64,000 bases of DNA from Candidatus Poribacteria bacterium (GTDB lineage: Bacteria > Poribacteria > WGA-4E > WGA-3G), in the NCBI GenBank assembly GCA_003635255.1, contig PYJC01000065.1, forward strand, positions 19,085 through 83,084. Reading direction: 5' to 3'. Positions 25,382 through 34,587 of the stretch are shown in pieces; the stretch's first letter is position 1, and each line of letters begins with the position of its first letter. The notes beneath the pieces were generated by a model. It was not told where the DNA came from. It searched no databases and worked only from the letters and a program-made list of their open reading frames with translations. The position numbers were made by a program, and so were the translations under genes.

Positions 25382-25806
25382 AGATGTTCCCCCTCTTTAG
25401 GTGCTGGCGATCTTCTGTTGGAAAGTTTACTGAAACGTGTCAAAAATTGTGATGTCCATTTTCTCCAAGGACTGTCAGAACTAACACAATTGGCATGTGA
25501 TGGTTGACGTTTATGAACCTCTTTTAATTTTTGTATTGCTTCTGATGGTTCTGGGAATATGAAAAACTCACGATCTTTGTTAAAACGCAACTCGTTGAGT
25601 TCTTGATGTATCAAGGTTTCAAGTTCCTTTGGGTTGTCACAGAATTCCTCGTGAGCAACATCAAAACGCGTTGGCACCCCAGTTATAGCCCTACCGTTTC
25701 TGTCTCTATAAAGTTCCTCTGCTCGTTCTTCAGCTGTTCTTTCTGTATAGCCGATTTTTACTAAGTTTGGCATACCTTTGTTCGTCAAGATATAAACACT
25801 TCCCAT
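25378..25806 (-). CDS. GIY-YIG-like (T5orf172/MUG113) domain protein
   Basis: 142 residues. VYILTNKGMPNLVKIGYTER is the GIY-YIG-like start of T5orf172/MUG113 domains (Y-L and KIG-T pattern), followed by the helical RTAEERAEELYRD and a conserved LETLIHQELNELRFNKDREF, FIFP ending. Some members are nucleases, some only bind DNA or protein; this one keeps the tyrosine, lysine-glycine and the arginine. First gene of the operon; ATG after AAGGAA. Confidence 0.8.
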   Translation of the reverse strand: MGSVYILTNKGMPNLVKIGYTERTAEERAEELYRDRNGRAITGVPTRFDVAHEEFCDNPKELETLIHQELNELRFNKDREFFIFPEPSEAIQKLKEVHKRQPSHANCVSSDSPWRKWTSQFLTRFSKLSNRRSPAPKEGEHL

Positions 25807-26044
25807 AAAGTTCCTTTCATAAATGTAAGGGGATTTAACATCTCCGAGTTGTCGGAGGGTTCCATACCGCCGCGCCTACCTAATCTGCAAATCCGGTCTA
25901 AATTCTCAAAAGCCGTATACATATTTGGACGATGGGTTGTTAAAAACCGACTGGACGGGATTTAGGTATTTTCCAACCTTGCGAAAGATGATGCACAACC
26001 TAACAGGTTATGCTACACCGTTTACATTAGCAGTACGGTTTCTG

Positions 26045-26893
26045 TTATCGGTTTTCGAGTTGTCGACGGAGTTGTTCTAATTCACGTTCTAATGCCTGCC
26101 GCCGCTCCGTCTCTTCTACAGCCCGTGCCTCCGCTTCCGCGCGAAGATCCCGTTCTGCTTCCACACGGAGCTCTGCTTCTTCCGTCCGGAGTTCCGCTGC
26201 TTCCACACGCTTTTTTGCTGCAGCGTGAAGGTTACGCTCCTCTATAGCAGTCGTGATCGGGGTGCCATCGGGCAAATACGGACGTAACAACCGGACATGG
26301 CTATGGTGTTGATCCGCCCACCGGAACGACAGGTTTAATGACTCGCTGAATAAGGCACCGCGTGGATCGGGCGGTATTTCAACAATGGCACCTGAAGGCT
26401 CCCGCCGCCACCCGCGAAACTCTGCGGGTTTCTCCATCTCAGGCTGATGGAGGAAGTACTCTTGTACCCCCATATCCTGCAGGTAGATATGGACCTTTTC
26501 TTCTCGATCCTCATCGGCTGTTGAATCCGATAGGAACTCAAAAACAATCGTTGGTGTTGCACCTTCTGCCCAAGTATAGAAACTCCTACGGAGTGGAAAT
26601 TTCGCTGCACCTAAAACGACATAAATATCAGGGGCGACGCTTTTCGTGACATCGCCCTCGCGGTAATAGATGAAGTTGTCAACGCCGACATAGATGTGTG
26701 GTTGCATTGCGAAATAACTGGAGAATTGTTCGTACAAGCTGCTGGTCTGTTCGCCGTGGAATCCGGTTGCGGGCATAGGTTCCTCATCTTCGTATGGGTA
26801 GCCTGGTATGTAAACGGTGGGTTTTCCAGTCGCTTTTGGAAAGGTCGGCATATATTTGTGCTGTTTGCGTTCAAAGTCGGTAAGAGGTTTCAT
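26045..26893 (-). CDS. Uma2 family putative endonuclease (DUF820, PD-(D/E)XK fold)
   Basis: 282 residues from the ATG at 26893 (GGAGAG upstream; an ATG at 26905 is also open). The Uma2 core is seen in HIYVGVDNFIYYREGD, SVAPDIYVVLGA (the PD motif), TPTIVFEFLSDSTADED (ExL/ES motif) and YLQDMGVQEYFLHQPE. A C-terminal 75-residue coiled coil rich in Ala/Glu/Arg (EAELRVEAERDLRAEAEAR) is usual in cyanobacterial and poribacterial members. Biological role of the family is unclear. The 240-bp gap to the chaperone operon holds no gene. Confidence 0.85.
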   Translation of the reverse strand: MKPLTDFERKQHKYMPTFPKATGKPTVYIPGYPYEDEEPMPATGFHGEQTSSLYEQFSSYFAMQPHIYVGVDNFIYYREGDVTKSVAPDIYVVLGAAKFPLRRSFYTWAEGATPTIVFEFLSDSTADEDREEKVHIYLQDMGVQEYFLHQPEMEKPAEFRGWRREPSGAIVEIPPDPRGALFSESLNLSFRWADQHHSHVRLLRPYLPDGTPITTAIEERNLHAAAKKRVEAAELRTEEAELRVEAERDLRAEAEARAVEETERRQALERELEQLRRQLENR

Positions 26894-26978
26894 GCTTCTC
26901 TCCATATCTGCGTGTTTTTCCTTTAATTTTAGCAGGAATGTGCGTTGTTAGCAATTTGAATCGCGGCTTGTGCAGCTT

Positions 26979-27785
26979 TCACTCCTGATTCTCACGCCAT
27001 TTTGCGAAATCTGCCTCGATTTCCTCCGACCATTTGCGATCTATTTCACCCGGCGTGTAGACCCCTTCACGCAGCCGTTGATGCCCGAACCGATCGCGGA
27101 GAGCGACCTCTTCGCCTTGCTCAACGACCTGCTGTGCAAAATGCGGTGGAATAAAAATAACACCGCCGCGCCTGCCTAAAACGACATCACCGGGTAGAAC
27201 TGTCGCCTCCGCAATCCGGATGGGGATATTGATACCCGTCAACGTGACGTTCGCAATCCCAGTCGGATCCACACCGCGCACGAATGTGGCGAAATCAGGC
27301 AACTCGTAGATGCCATCCAAATCGCGGATGCCACCGTCAATGACCATGCCAGTTCCCGTTTTCGCATAGATAGAATTGCCGAGGTTATCGCCAGCAAAAG
27401 TGCCGTCTTTCACCTTGCCAAAGAGATCCACAACGATAACATCGTCACGGACGAGCGTATCAATCACCCACGAGTTTTGACCCCCGACGCGTCCCTCTTT
27501 TTCACCCTGTGCAGAGAGAGCATCGTTGAAATCGGGACGAATCGGCACGAAAGCACATGTTACCGCTCTGCCGACGAGAATCCGATCCGGATGGAGGTTC
27601 ATCCAATCGCCAGCGAATTGGAACTGATAGCCGTTACCATGCAGAACCCCCCACGCCTGCTCAATGCTGATCGCCTTCATCCGCTGAATGATATCGTCGG
27701 GGACGCGGGGTCGTCCATCAGGAAACCGATCACCTTCCCATAGATGTGTCATCGCGAGGATGCTCTCTTTATTGATGAGTTGCAC
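26979..27785 (-). CDS. RraA-like / 4-hydroxy-4-methyl-2-oxoglutarate aldolase family protein
   Basis: 268 residues; GTG start with AGGAG 11 bases upstream. The signature GDNLGNSIYAKTGTGMVIDG followed by GIRD is the Gx20RD magnesium/substrate motif of RraA-fold aldolases, and VVLGRRGGVIFIPPHFA is the closing strand. Members cleave or decarboxylate oxo-acids. The N-terminus is longer than in minimal RraA proteins. It is the second-to-last gene of a run of catabolic genes on this strand. Confidence 0.85.
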   Translation of the reverse strand: MQLINKESILAMTHLWEGDRFPDGRPRVPDDIIQRMKAISIEQAWGVLHGNGYQFQFAGDWMNLHPDRILVGRAVTCAFVPIRPDFNDALSAQGEKEGRVGGQNSWVIDTLVRDDVIVVDLFGKVKDGTFAGDNLGNSIYAKTGTGMVIDGGIRDLDGIYELPDFATFVRGVDPTGIANVTLTGINIPIRIAEATVLPGDVVLGRRGGVIFIPPHFAQQVVEQGEEVALRDRFGHQRLREGVYTPGEIDRKWSEEIEADFAKWRENQE

Positions 27786-27791
27786 TTTGTG

Positions 27792-28139
27792 TTACGCTCC
27801 TGTACTTACTTCTGACAATAGAGTGGTGGGCAAATGGGATATGCTTCGGTATTTGCCTTCTCTATAATTCTTAATAGCTTTCTCGGCAAGGTGATCCAGC
27901 CGTCCGGCTTTCACGTCTTCCTCAAATTTCTTCTCCCAAGCTTCTTCTTCGGCGACGAGTGCTTCATGAAGTTTTTTTTCGAGGGTTTTCAGGAGTATGG
28001 CTTCTGTAGGTGCCTCACATTTGACTTTTGGAACGTCTGGTATCTGTCCAAGCCAGTTCGCACCGTTTCTTTGGATATGAGCGGTATAGGTCTCCTCAAA
28101 AACCTTGTCATGAATGTCAACAGTCTTTATTTGTTCCAT
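27792..28139 (-). CDS. HicB-like small protein
   Basis: 115 residues. The core YTAHIQRNGANWLGQIPDVP, KVKCEAPTEAILLKTLEKKL has the HicB beta-beta-alpha pattern seen in antitoxins of type II systems. The tail KAIKNYREGKYRSI resembles the toxin-binding end of several antitoxins. No HicA-like toxin gene is beside it, so it may be a solitary regulator. ATG after GGAG. Confidence 0.55.
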   Translation of the reverse strand: MEQIKTVDIHDKVFEETYTAHIQRNGANWLGQIPDVPKVKCEAPTEAILLKTLEKKLHEALVAEEEAWEKKFEEDVKAGRLDHLAEKAIKNYREGKYRSISHLPTTLLSEVSTGA

Positions 28140-28179
28140 GAGTTTTCTCCGTAATCATAGAAGGATAATTTCCAAACAA

Positions 28180-28240
28180 GGGGCATCCATAATCCCGTCA
28201 ATCCTTGAATCCTGTGAATCCCGGTTCAGACAATGACGCA
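28180..28240. repeat. AATCCTTGAATCCTGTGAAT dispersed repeat
   Basis: The stretch AATCCTTGAATCCTGTGAAT followed by CCCGGTTCAGACA is a short near-periodic sequence of a kind known as a dispersed repeat in several environmental genomes. A single copy lies in the 160-bp gap between the HicB-like and TIM-barrel genes. No gene here. Confidence 0.45.
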
Positions 28241-28299
28241 CTACATTACCGAATTAAATGCTTAATCTTCATGCAGCGCGCCTATGGTAGACGGAATAC

Positions 28300-29154
28300 T
28301 TACAGCCCCGCGTTTTCCCAGACCTGATCGAGTGATTCCGCAGTCGCTTTTGCCGCATCGGCGGGTTCCATGCCGTTCACCTCTTGGCTAAAGGGCTCCG
28401 GTGTCACAGGTCCCTCGTAACCAATTTCTGTCAGAATCTGCATCAATTCGGTGAGCGGAATTACACCGGTCTCAGCCGGGAGGCATCTGATGTTATCAAT
28501 CTGATCATCCGGGTCAATGCCAGCCGGAGCATCGTTGATATGGACGTAAACGACATCCGATGCAGAGAGTTTGCGCACATCGTCAACCGTGGAGCGACAG
28601 GTGTACCAGTGCCACGTATCAAAGAGTAGTCCAACGTTCCCCGTACCGACAGCGGCAGCAAGTCCTAACATTGCGTCCATCGAATAGGCGAAGAGGTATT
28701 TGGAACCTTTACGGCTCGTTGCGGGTCCAATGAACTCCAGTCCGATGGAGTGTCCATGGTCTTTGAGAATCTCGGCAACACCACGCAACCGTTTAACAGA
28801 AAAGTCCCAGTTCTCCTGATACGTCATATCGTTTGAGGCGGGACCGACAACGGTAGTCGTCCGGTAGCAACCGAGTTCCGCTGCGAGTGCCGCACGTTCC
28901 GGCAACTGCGCTAAACCGGCATCATAGTCGGCATCGGGACCGCGCCAGTTAACACCGAACCCCCATCCACCCATAGCAATCCCTGCTTCCGACCAGAGGT
29001 CTTTGACGTATTGCACGGAGTGTTCTTGTGCAATTTGATTGGCTTCGTCGATGTTCAGATCAAGACCTTCAAAACCAGCGTTCTTTGCGAGGTCTAAGCC
29101 TTCTCTCATATCTGCCCGGATGCCAATTGCACCGGTACTCAGGTTCTTAAACAT
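28300..29154 (-). CDS. Sugar phosphate isomerase/epimerase-like TIM barrel
   Basis: 284 residues from the ATG at 29154, which follows AAGGAGAAA. The AP-endonuclease-2 TIM barrel pattern is seen in MREGLDLAKNAGFEGLDLNI, IGLEFIGPATSRKG (metal glutamate), LLFDTWHWY (metal Asp/His), VYVHINDAPAG and EIGYEGPVTPEPFSQ (last glutamate). Such proteins isomerise or dehydrate sugars and inositols and often pair with Gfo/Idh/MocA oxidoreductases, one of which (29988) is two genes upstream. Confidence 0.88.
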   Translation of the reverse strand: MFKNLSTGAIGIRADMREGLDLAKNAGFEGLDLNIDEANQIAQEHSVQYVKDLWSEAGIAMGGWGFGVNWRGPDADYDAGLAQLPERAALAAELGCYRTTTVVGPASNDMTYQENWDFSVKRLRGVAEILKDHGHSIGLEFIGPATSRKGSKYLFAYSMDAMLGLAAAVGTGNVGLLFDTWHWYTCRSTVDDVRKLSASDVVYVHINDAPAGIDPDDQIDNIRCLPAETGVIPLTELMQILTEIGYEGPVTPEPFSQEVNGMEPADAAKATAESLDQVWENAGL

Positions 29155-29182
29155 TGTTTCTCCTTCTTTACTTATAGCAGAA

Positions 29183-29280
29183 GTGTTTTTGCTTGGGTGT
29201 TTCCCCATAGGAAGAAAAGATTAGAAGGTTGGAAGATTGGAGGTATCCTTCCATCCCAACGCCTTCTATCCTTCCATCCT
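29183..29280. repeat. Dispersed motif plus GGAAGATTGGAGG inverted repeat
   Basis: GTGTTTTTGCTTGGGTGTTT at 29183 is one copy of the loop motif. It is followed by AGAAGGTTGGAAGATTGGAG and its approximate complement (CCTTCTATCCTTCCATCC), the same low-complexity fold as at 2240-2336. It fills the gap between the TIM barrel and PhyH genes. Confidence 0.6.
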
Positions 29281-29982
29281 CAATTTTTCGCCACGCAAAA
29301 CTTTCGCAGCGACAGCCCACGGATAATCCTCGTCCTCTGCTTTTGCGTCGCGGTACGTCGGAATCCAGATCCAGCGTTCTTCGCCAGAACGGTTCGGATG
29401 GCTCGAATGGAGCGTCAAATCGTGGAAAAAGACGGCACCACCCGCTTCGATCTCCGCAGTGACAGCAAGGTTTTCGTCAACTGCCCCCGGACGGAGCCGA
29501 TTTCCGAAGCCGTGTCCGTCACTCGCATCGCCATCGTGGACAATCGCGGATTTGTGGGAACCCGGAAATAGTTTGAGACACCCATTTTCAACAGTCGCAT
29601 CGTCAAGTGCCACCCAGATTGAGATTTTGTGCGCACCGTACCAATAGGACCAATCTTGGTGCCAAGGACTCGCAAACGTCGTCGACGCACTCTTAAAAAC
29701 CACCTTATCGCTCAAAAACTCAATATCTGGTGCGAGGATGCCTTCTAAGATGTCAAGTAACCGCGCGTCCCCCACTGCGGTTTGAAAAACCGGACTCCGC
29801 GCAGCTAAACCCACATATACCCCGTGTCCAGCGGCTGCACCTGTCTCCACTTTAACGGCTTCCAGAATGTCAACGCACTCTGACTTAAGCCGTTGGACTT
29901 CGCTTCGCGTAAATAGATTTCGGGCAACAGCGAAACCGTCTTTTTTAAACTCGTTGCGGAGCGTTGTCATATCAAATGTCAT
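29266..29982 (-). CDS. PhyH family dioxygenase
   Basis: 238 residues. SPWHQDWSYWYG holds the HxD iron pair, GCLKLFPGSHK the mid-protein core, and LTLHSSHPNRSGEERWIW the distal His and 2-oxoglutarate Arg. The N-terminus FKKDGFAVARNLFTRSEVQR is typical. It is five bases from the oxidoreductase gene upstream, so they are probably co-transcribed. Substrate unknown. Confidence 0.9.
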   Translation of the reverse strand: MTFDMTTLRNEFKKDGFAVARNLFTRSEVQRLKSECVDILEAVKVETGAAAGHGVYVGLAARSPVFQTAVGDARLLDILEGILAPDIEFLSDKVVFKSASTTFASPWHQDWSYWYGAHKISIWVALDDATVENGCLKLFPGSHKSAIVHDGDASDGHGFGNRLRPGAVDENLAVTAEIEAGGAVFFHDLTLHSSHPNRSGEERWIWIPTYRDAKAEDEDYPWAVAAKVLRGEKLRMEG

Positions 29983-29987
29983 CTTTT

Positions 29988-31061
29988 TTATGCCTCTACA
30001 GCTGCATCAATCTCGACTTCGCGCCCTGTCTCACCACTTGTGAGCAGCCCTTCCATCATCTGCTGGACAATCAACCCGTGACGAAGCGGTGCCTTGCAGG
30101 TTACGTCATCTAAGATGCATTCAATGAAGTGATCAGCGATAGCGTCCCACGACTTTCCATACTTACTCTTTGGAAGCTTCGCGTCTATGTCCTCAAATTC
30201 ACCTTTTTTGTCGGTTCGGTAGAGTCGCAAAGGTTTCAGCGTCGCCCCCGCCTCTGTACCGAACAACTCGATCTGAAATTCGTCGGGTTGGTGCGATGCC
30301 CAGAAACTTTCCACCTGTAAGCCGACACCCCCTTCAAAGGTAATAAACCCACCAGCGTAATCATCAGAATCGTATTTCTCGTAGATCTCTTTAGGGGCTT
30401 TCGTCCCCCTCCAGTAGCCGAGTCCTCGAGGTCCGAACTTCGCCCCAGCAGCACCGAGTACCGCAATTGGCTTTGGTAATCCGAGAATCCACCATGCCGA
30501 GTCAAGCACATGGACACCCATATCCCGAAATGCGCCGCCACCTTTCTGGATGAAACCGAGATTCCATGCCGGGATACCACTCCTACGCACACTCCGTGCC
30601 CGCGCGTAATAGAGTTCTCCAAAATAATTATCGCGTGCGAGATTGCCGAGATATTGGGTGTCATTCCCAAAGCGCGTAGAGAGCGACATCATATTGACGA
30701 CACCCGCTGCTTCCGCTGCTGTGACCAATTTTTGTGCCGCTGCCTCAGAATCAGCAAGCGGTTTCGTTACCATGACATGCTTACCGTTCCGCACCGCTTC
30801 TAACGCGATCGGGACGTGCCACTGATTCGGCGTGCCGACGAAGACTGCATCAATATCATCGGCTTTGCACATCTCTTTGTAATCTGTGTAGAATTTAACC
30901 TTCCCAGGTAAATCTTTAGCGAAGGCTTTCATCCGATCTTCGAGTAGATCGCAGAGTGCGACGACATTGCCTCTCGGATTTTCGGCGAGTGCCGTGCCGT
31001 TGGGTCTGCCGATACCCATACCGACGACAGCGATGCGGACAGTTTTCTTTGCTGATGCCAT
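29988..31061 (-). CDS. Gfo/Idh/MocA family oxidoreductase
   Basis: 357 residues from the ATG at 31061 with GGAGAT eight bases upstream; a TTG at 31076 is also in frame. RIAVVGMGIGRPNG is the nucleotide motif, VTKPLADSEAAAQ stands for the EKP motif (Glu replaced by Thr), and GGGAFRDMGVHVLDSAWWIL is the GG..D.G.H..D active-site region. Likely a sugar or inositol dehydrogenase working with the TIM-barrel protein. Confidence 0.9.
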   Translation of the reverse strand: MASAKKTVRIAVVGMGIGRPNGTALAENPRGNVVALCDLLEDRMKAFAKDLPGKVKFYTDYKEMCKADDIDAVFVGTPNQWHVPIALEAVRNGKHVMVTKPLADSEAAAQKLVTAAEAAGVVNMMSLSTRFGNDTQYLGNLARDNYFGELYYARARSVRRSGIPAWNLGFIQKGGGAFRDMGVHVLDSAWWILGLPKPIAVLGAAGAKFGPRGLGYWRGTKAPKEIYEKYDSDDYAGGFITFEGGVGLQVESFWASHQPDEFQIELFGTEAGATLKPLRLYRTDKKGEFEDIDAKLPKSKYGKSWDAIADHFIECILDDVTCKAPLRHGLIVQQMMEGLLTSGETGREVEIDAAVEA

Positions 31062-31092
31062 ATAATCTATCTCCAAATTTTGTAACGTGATA

Positions 31093-31656
31093 TTACTGGG
31101 GGTTCCCTTGGTGATCCAAAGCAGGGTTAACCTCGTTTTTGACCGGCTTAATCGTCCGAAGGTATGCCCAAATTGCTTTCAAGTCTTCATCGTTCATTTG
31201 CGCATAGTGTTTTACTGGCATAGGCGGCAAAATCTTCCGATTGCTTTCCACACCTTGGTGCCGTCCCGTACGCATCGCTTTGATGAACATCTCTTCCGTC
31301 CATTCACCCAATCCAGTCTCTTTATCGGGAGTCAAATTTGAGGCGAAACTGGTTCCAAACGCACCAGAAAAGGCTGATAATTGTGGGGCAGTTACGATGA
31401 AAATGCCCTCTCGGATCATACGGAAATTATAACGTGGGGTAGGTTGTCCTGCAGGGTGTCCAGCGAGGTACATATTCATGTCGTAGTCGGCACCCACACG
31501 CGGCGTGTGACAATATCCGCACGCAGCAACCGCGTCTACGAGGTATTTGCCACGCTGAACCATATCACTTTGACTCTCGACAGAACGGATGTTCAGCGCA
31601 ATAATAGCACCCGCAACAAGCACCACAACACAAAAGATTAAGAGATTTCGATACAT
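31093..31656 (-). CDS. Membrane-anchored c-type cytochrome
   Basis: 187 residues. A single N-terminal helix (LLIFCVVVLVAGAIIAL) anchors or exports it. ACGYCHTP is the CxxCH heme-binding site and ILPPMPVKHYAQM gives the likely axial methionine, the class I cytochrome c pattern. ATG follows AAGGAGAA. It may accept electrons from an oxidation step of the same gene run or be a terminal oxidase donor. Confidence 0.88.
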   Translation of the reverse strand: MYRNLLIFCVVVLVAGAIIALNIRSVESQSDMVQRGKYLVDAVAACGYCHTPRVGADYDMNMYLAGHPAGQPTPRYNFRMIREGIFIVTAPQLSAFSGAFGTSFASNLTPDKETGLGEWTEEMFIKAMRTGRHQGVESNRKILPPMPVKHYAQMNDEDLKAIWAYLRTIKPVKNEVNPALDHQGNPQ

Positions 31657-31734
31657 TCAATAAGTTCTCCTTAGATTCAAAGTTCCGACTCAATTTAGCA
31701 CATCGTGCAAATAGATGCAATAGAAATTACGCGA

Positions 31735-31760
31735 AAAAGGCGCGGTTTCAAACCGCGCCT
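31735..31760 (-). terminator. Intrinsic terminator of the TonB receptor gene
   Basis: On the minus strand a perfect 9-10-bp stem (GGCGCGGTTT / AAACCGCGCC with a 1-2-base loop) is followed directly by five T. It lies 35 bp after the receptor stop, in the right orientation. Confidence 0.88.
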
Positions 31761-31794
31761 GCGTTGTAATTTTTTAAGTGAGATAACAACTATC

Positions 31795-34587
31795 CTAAAA
31801 GCGATAGGATAATTTCGCGTAGTAAAGTCCGCCGTTGAACCCGAAAGGTGCGGACCTTCTCGAATACGTGAACACACCGGGGGAGTCAACAATGACCTGT
31901 CCCCTGCTATCCGTTAAAGTGCCACCGCGCGACTGACCAATCTCATTCAGATCAGGTACTTGATCAAACAGATTGTTTGCACCAATGGTCAGCGAAAGCC
32001 CTTCGTTCAACTGATAATTGCTTTGGATGTCGGTGAGCCATTTTCCGCCATAGGTTTGTCGTGCCGGATCGTCACCACTCCCTTCTTGAACGGTGTAGCT
32101 GCCGAAGTAGCGCAAAGCACCGCCGATAGTGAGATCACCGATCATGTAATCCGCGCTGATGTTAACGCGAGTGTTCGGCTGCCACTCCTCAATCATGGAA
32201 CGTTCCTGTGACGGGAAGAGGGTATCCTCACGTCCGAGAAGGACTTCCGGGGCATCCACATCACCAATAACTTCAGTGTCCGCCCACGTCAATGCAGCTC
32301 TCAAATTAAGCAAAGATTCATTGTCGAAAGCATAGAGGTAACCTGCAGCAACATCAACGCCTTGTGTGCGTGTCTGTGCAACGTTTGTGAACACCTGCGC
32401 GCTACTCGCACCTGCGGCGGCTAATTCGGTTATGTCATCAGCACTGAAACTACCACTCAGGACGATCCGATCATCGATTTGAATCAGAAAGCCGTCGATG
32501 CTAAGCCACATTTTCTCAAGCGGTTTCAACACAAAACCACCGGAAACATTGAATGCGGTTTCCTCTTTCAGTTCAGGAATTCCGAGTGCCCGTGCAGCAT
32601 CGCTGTCATTGCGGAAGGTGCCGACTTCAAGGGCTATCAGTTCTTCTGTGTTTCCGTCCTTATCAAGATCGTCGGCATCTACTTTGAATTGTGTGCTGAT
32701 GTTGTTGAAGTAGAGCTGCTGCAACGAAGGTGCACGGAAGCCTGTACTACCCGCAGCACGTACCGCAACCTGTTTCGTCAGGTCGTAGCGCGCCGTCGCT
32801 TTGCCTGTAACAGTGGCACCGAAGTCGCTATACTGCTCACCACGCACCGCTGCACCGACGAGGAGTCCCGTTCCAGGTTGTCCACTCAGATAAGATTCAA
32901 AGTCTGCGTAACCAGCGATGTTGGTTCGGCTTTCGTCCACTTCGTTGTCGGGTCGGAAGCCGGGGAAGACTTGGATACCACCAGAGGCACCATCTACGCC
33001 GAGTCCGGCGTTAATCCATGAGAGCGGTTCACCCGCATGGATGCCGTAACCTTCCCTACGGAATTCAATACCACCTGCAAGGTTGATAAGCGACGATTGA
33101 TAGTCCAATGGATACGTGACATCTAAGTTGAACGCCGTTTGCGAAAGTTCAAAACCACCAGCATCTGCCGACGTTGGACTGCTCGGACCATAAGACGCAT
33201 TCAGCGAATTTGAAATGAGGAAGTCAAATGTATTCAATCCGTGATTGATACTGACATCAATATTCAGGTCGGTTGCTTCATGCGTCCATGCTAAACCTAA
33301 AGCAAGAGAGGTATCTCCAATGTCGGTGTTAATTTCTGGTAGGAATCCGTCTGGATAAATTTCGGGGACGGTTCGTGACGCTTGGTTGGCTCTACGATAG
33401 AAACCTGCACTGTTATTTTGGCGCGTGGAGTGACCCCCAAAAGAGTAGAGCTCTAAGCCCGCCGCTAACGGAAGTCCGAAATTGTAAAATCCGACTTTTT
33501 GGGACGAATCGGCATCCCCAATTCGGAAATTCTGCCGTTCAAAGGTATATTCGCGCGGGTCAAACCAGACCGGTTTTTCTGTCACAGTGCCATCATCGTT
33601 TTCGATTTCAGGAATATGGTCTGACGGTCTACCTTGATCTACATCCACCCAATCATATTGTTGCGTACCGGTAAGTCCCGCGCGGTTCGTGCGGTATCTG
33701 TCGCGCCATTCAGCAGTGAGATTCAGGAAACCGGATTCGCCGACTTTCATACCGTAATTAGCGTTCCCGTTCCATGTATCCCCATCGCCTTCGTAGGTCT
33801 GTCCCCAGTAGATGTCAGCATTGCCTGTATCAACATCGTCTTTGAGCACGATGTTGATCACACCGGCAATAGCGTCGGAGCCGTATTGCGCTGCTGCACC
33901 ATCGCGTAGCACTTCAATCCGCTCAATCGCCGCCGACGGAATCGCATTGAAGTCTGTTCCGGCAGTGCCGCGACCCACCGATGTGTTAACGTGCAGCAAT
34001 GCGCTCTTGTGGCGACGCTTGCCGTTGACCAGCACAAGCGTTTGGTCGGGTCCCAAGCCACGCAGCGTTGCGGGCCGTAGCGCATCTGTACCATCACTAA
34101 TCGTCGAACTTGAGAAATTAAAGGAAGGGACTAACATCTGAAGGACACGCCCCGTCTCAGATTGACCCGTAAGACTCAGCTGTTCTCTGTTAACCACTTC
34201 TATCGGCACCGGTGCCTGTAGTGCTCTTCTGCCTATACTACGGGTACCCACCACGACAACCGCTTCAACGGTTTGGATCGGAGCAAGTACTACCGTCACT
34301 TCGGTCTGTCCAGCAGTTGTATTAAGCCGTTTACTCGAAAATCCGATGGCTATTACGGTCAGGGCCTGCGTCCCTGTCACGTCGCTAAACATAGCGTTTC
34401 CAGATTCGTCTGTCGTCTCTTCTTGGGTTCCAATTTGTACTTTTGCTTCTGGAATGGGATTTCCATTCTGATCTTGAACGACTACCTTAAGTGCTTCAGC
34501 ACTGGCAGCCATCGGCATGACTAATGCAACGCCTAATAAAATCGTTACAACGCACCAGAAGTACCACTTATTACCTAAAATTGACAT
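31795..34587 (-). CDS. TonB-dependent outer-membrane receptor
   Basis: 930 residues. A signal peptide (VVTILLGVALVMPMAASA) is followed by a carboxypeptidase-regulatory-like domain (VVVQDQNGNPIPEAKVQIGT) of about 75 residues, then the plug (APVPIEVVNREQLSLTGQSE, IERIEVLRDGAAAQYGSDAI, AGVINIVLK) and a long beta-barrel ending in a C-terminal aromatic (AKLSYRF), the outer-membrane insertion signal. It takes up a large or scarce substrate, probably an organic molecule processed by the catabolic genes downstream. The upstream 500 bp is AT-rich. Confidence 0.93.
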   Translation of the reverse strand: MSILGNKWYFWCVVTILLGVALVMPMAASAEALKVVVQDQNGNPIPEAKVQIGTQEETTDESGNAMFSDVTGTQALTVIAIGFSSKRLNTTAGQTEVTVVLAPIQTVEAVVVVGTRSIGRRALQAPVPIEVVNREQLSLTGQSETGRVLQMLVPSFNFSSSTISDGTDALRPATLRGLGPDQTLVLVNGKRRHKSALLHVNTSVGRGTAGTDFNAIPSAAIERIEVLRDGAAAQYGSDAIAGVINIVLKDDVDTGNADIYWGQTYEGDGDTWNGNANYGMKVGESGFLNLTAEWRDRYRTNRAGLTGTQQYDWVDVDQGRPSDHIPEIENDDGTVTEKPVWFDPREYTFERQNFRIGDADSSQKVGFYNFGLPLAAGLELYSFGGHSTRQNNSAGFYRRANQASRTVPEIYPDGFLPEINTDIGDTSLALGLAWTHEATDLNIDVSINHGLNTFDFLISNSLNASYGPSSPTSADAGGFELSQTAFNLDVTYPLDYQSSLINLAGGIEFRREGYGIHAGEPLSWINAGLGVDGASGGIQVFPGFRPDNEVDESRTNIAGYADFESYLSGQPGTGLLVGAAVRGEQYSDFGATVTGKATARYDLTKQVAVRAAGSTGFRAPSLQQLYFNNISTQFKVDADDLDKDGNTEELIALEVGTFRNDSDAARALGIPELKEETAFNVSGGFVLKPLEKMWLSIDGFLIQIDDRIVLSGSFSADDITELAAAGASSAQVFTNVAQTRTQGVDVAAGYLYAFDNESLLNLRAALTWADTEVIGDVDAPEVLLGREDTLFPSQERSMIEEWQPNTRVNISADYMIGDLTIGGALRYFGSYTVQEGSGDDPARQTYGGKWLTDIQSNYQLNEGLSLTIGANNLFDQVPDLNEIGQSRGGTLTDSRGQVIVDSPGVFTYSRRSAPFGFNGGLYYAKLSYRF

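Noticed and set aside
27792..28139. Full HicAB toxin-antitoxin pair
   Set aside because: Only the HicB-like half is present; the neighbours are an RraA-like gene and a TIM-barrel gene, with no HicA-sized ORF.
32479..33021. 180-codon plus-strand open frame inside the TonB receptor gene
   Set aside because: Antisense to a well-supported receptor; no ribosome site and no family.
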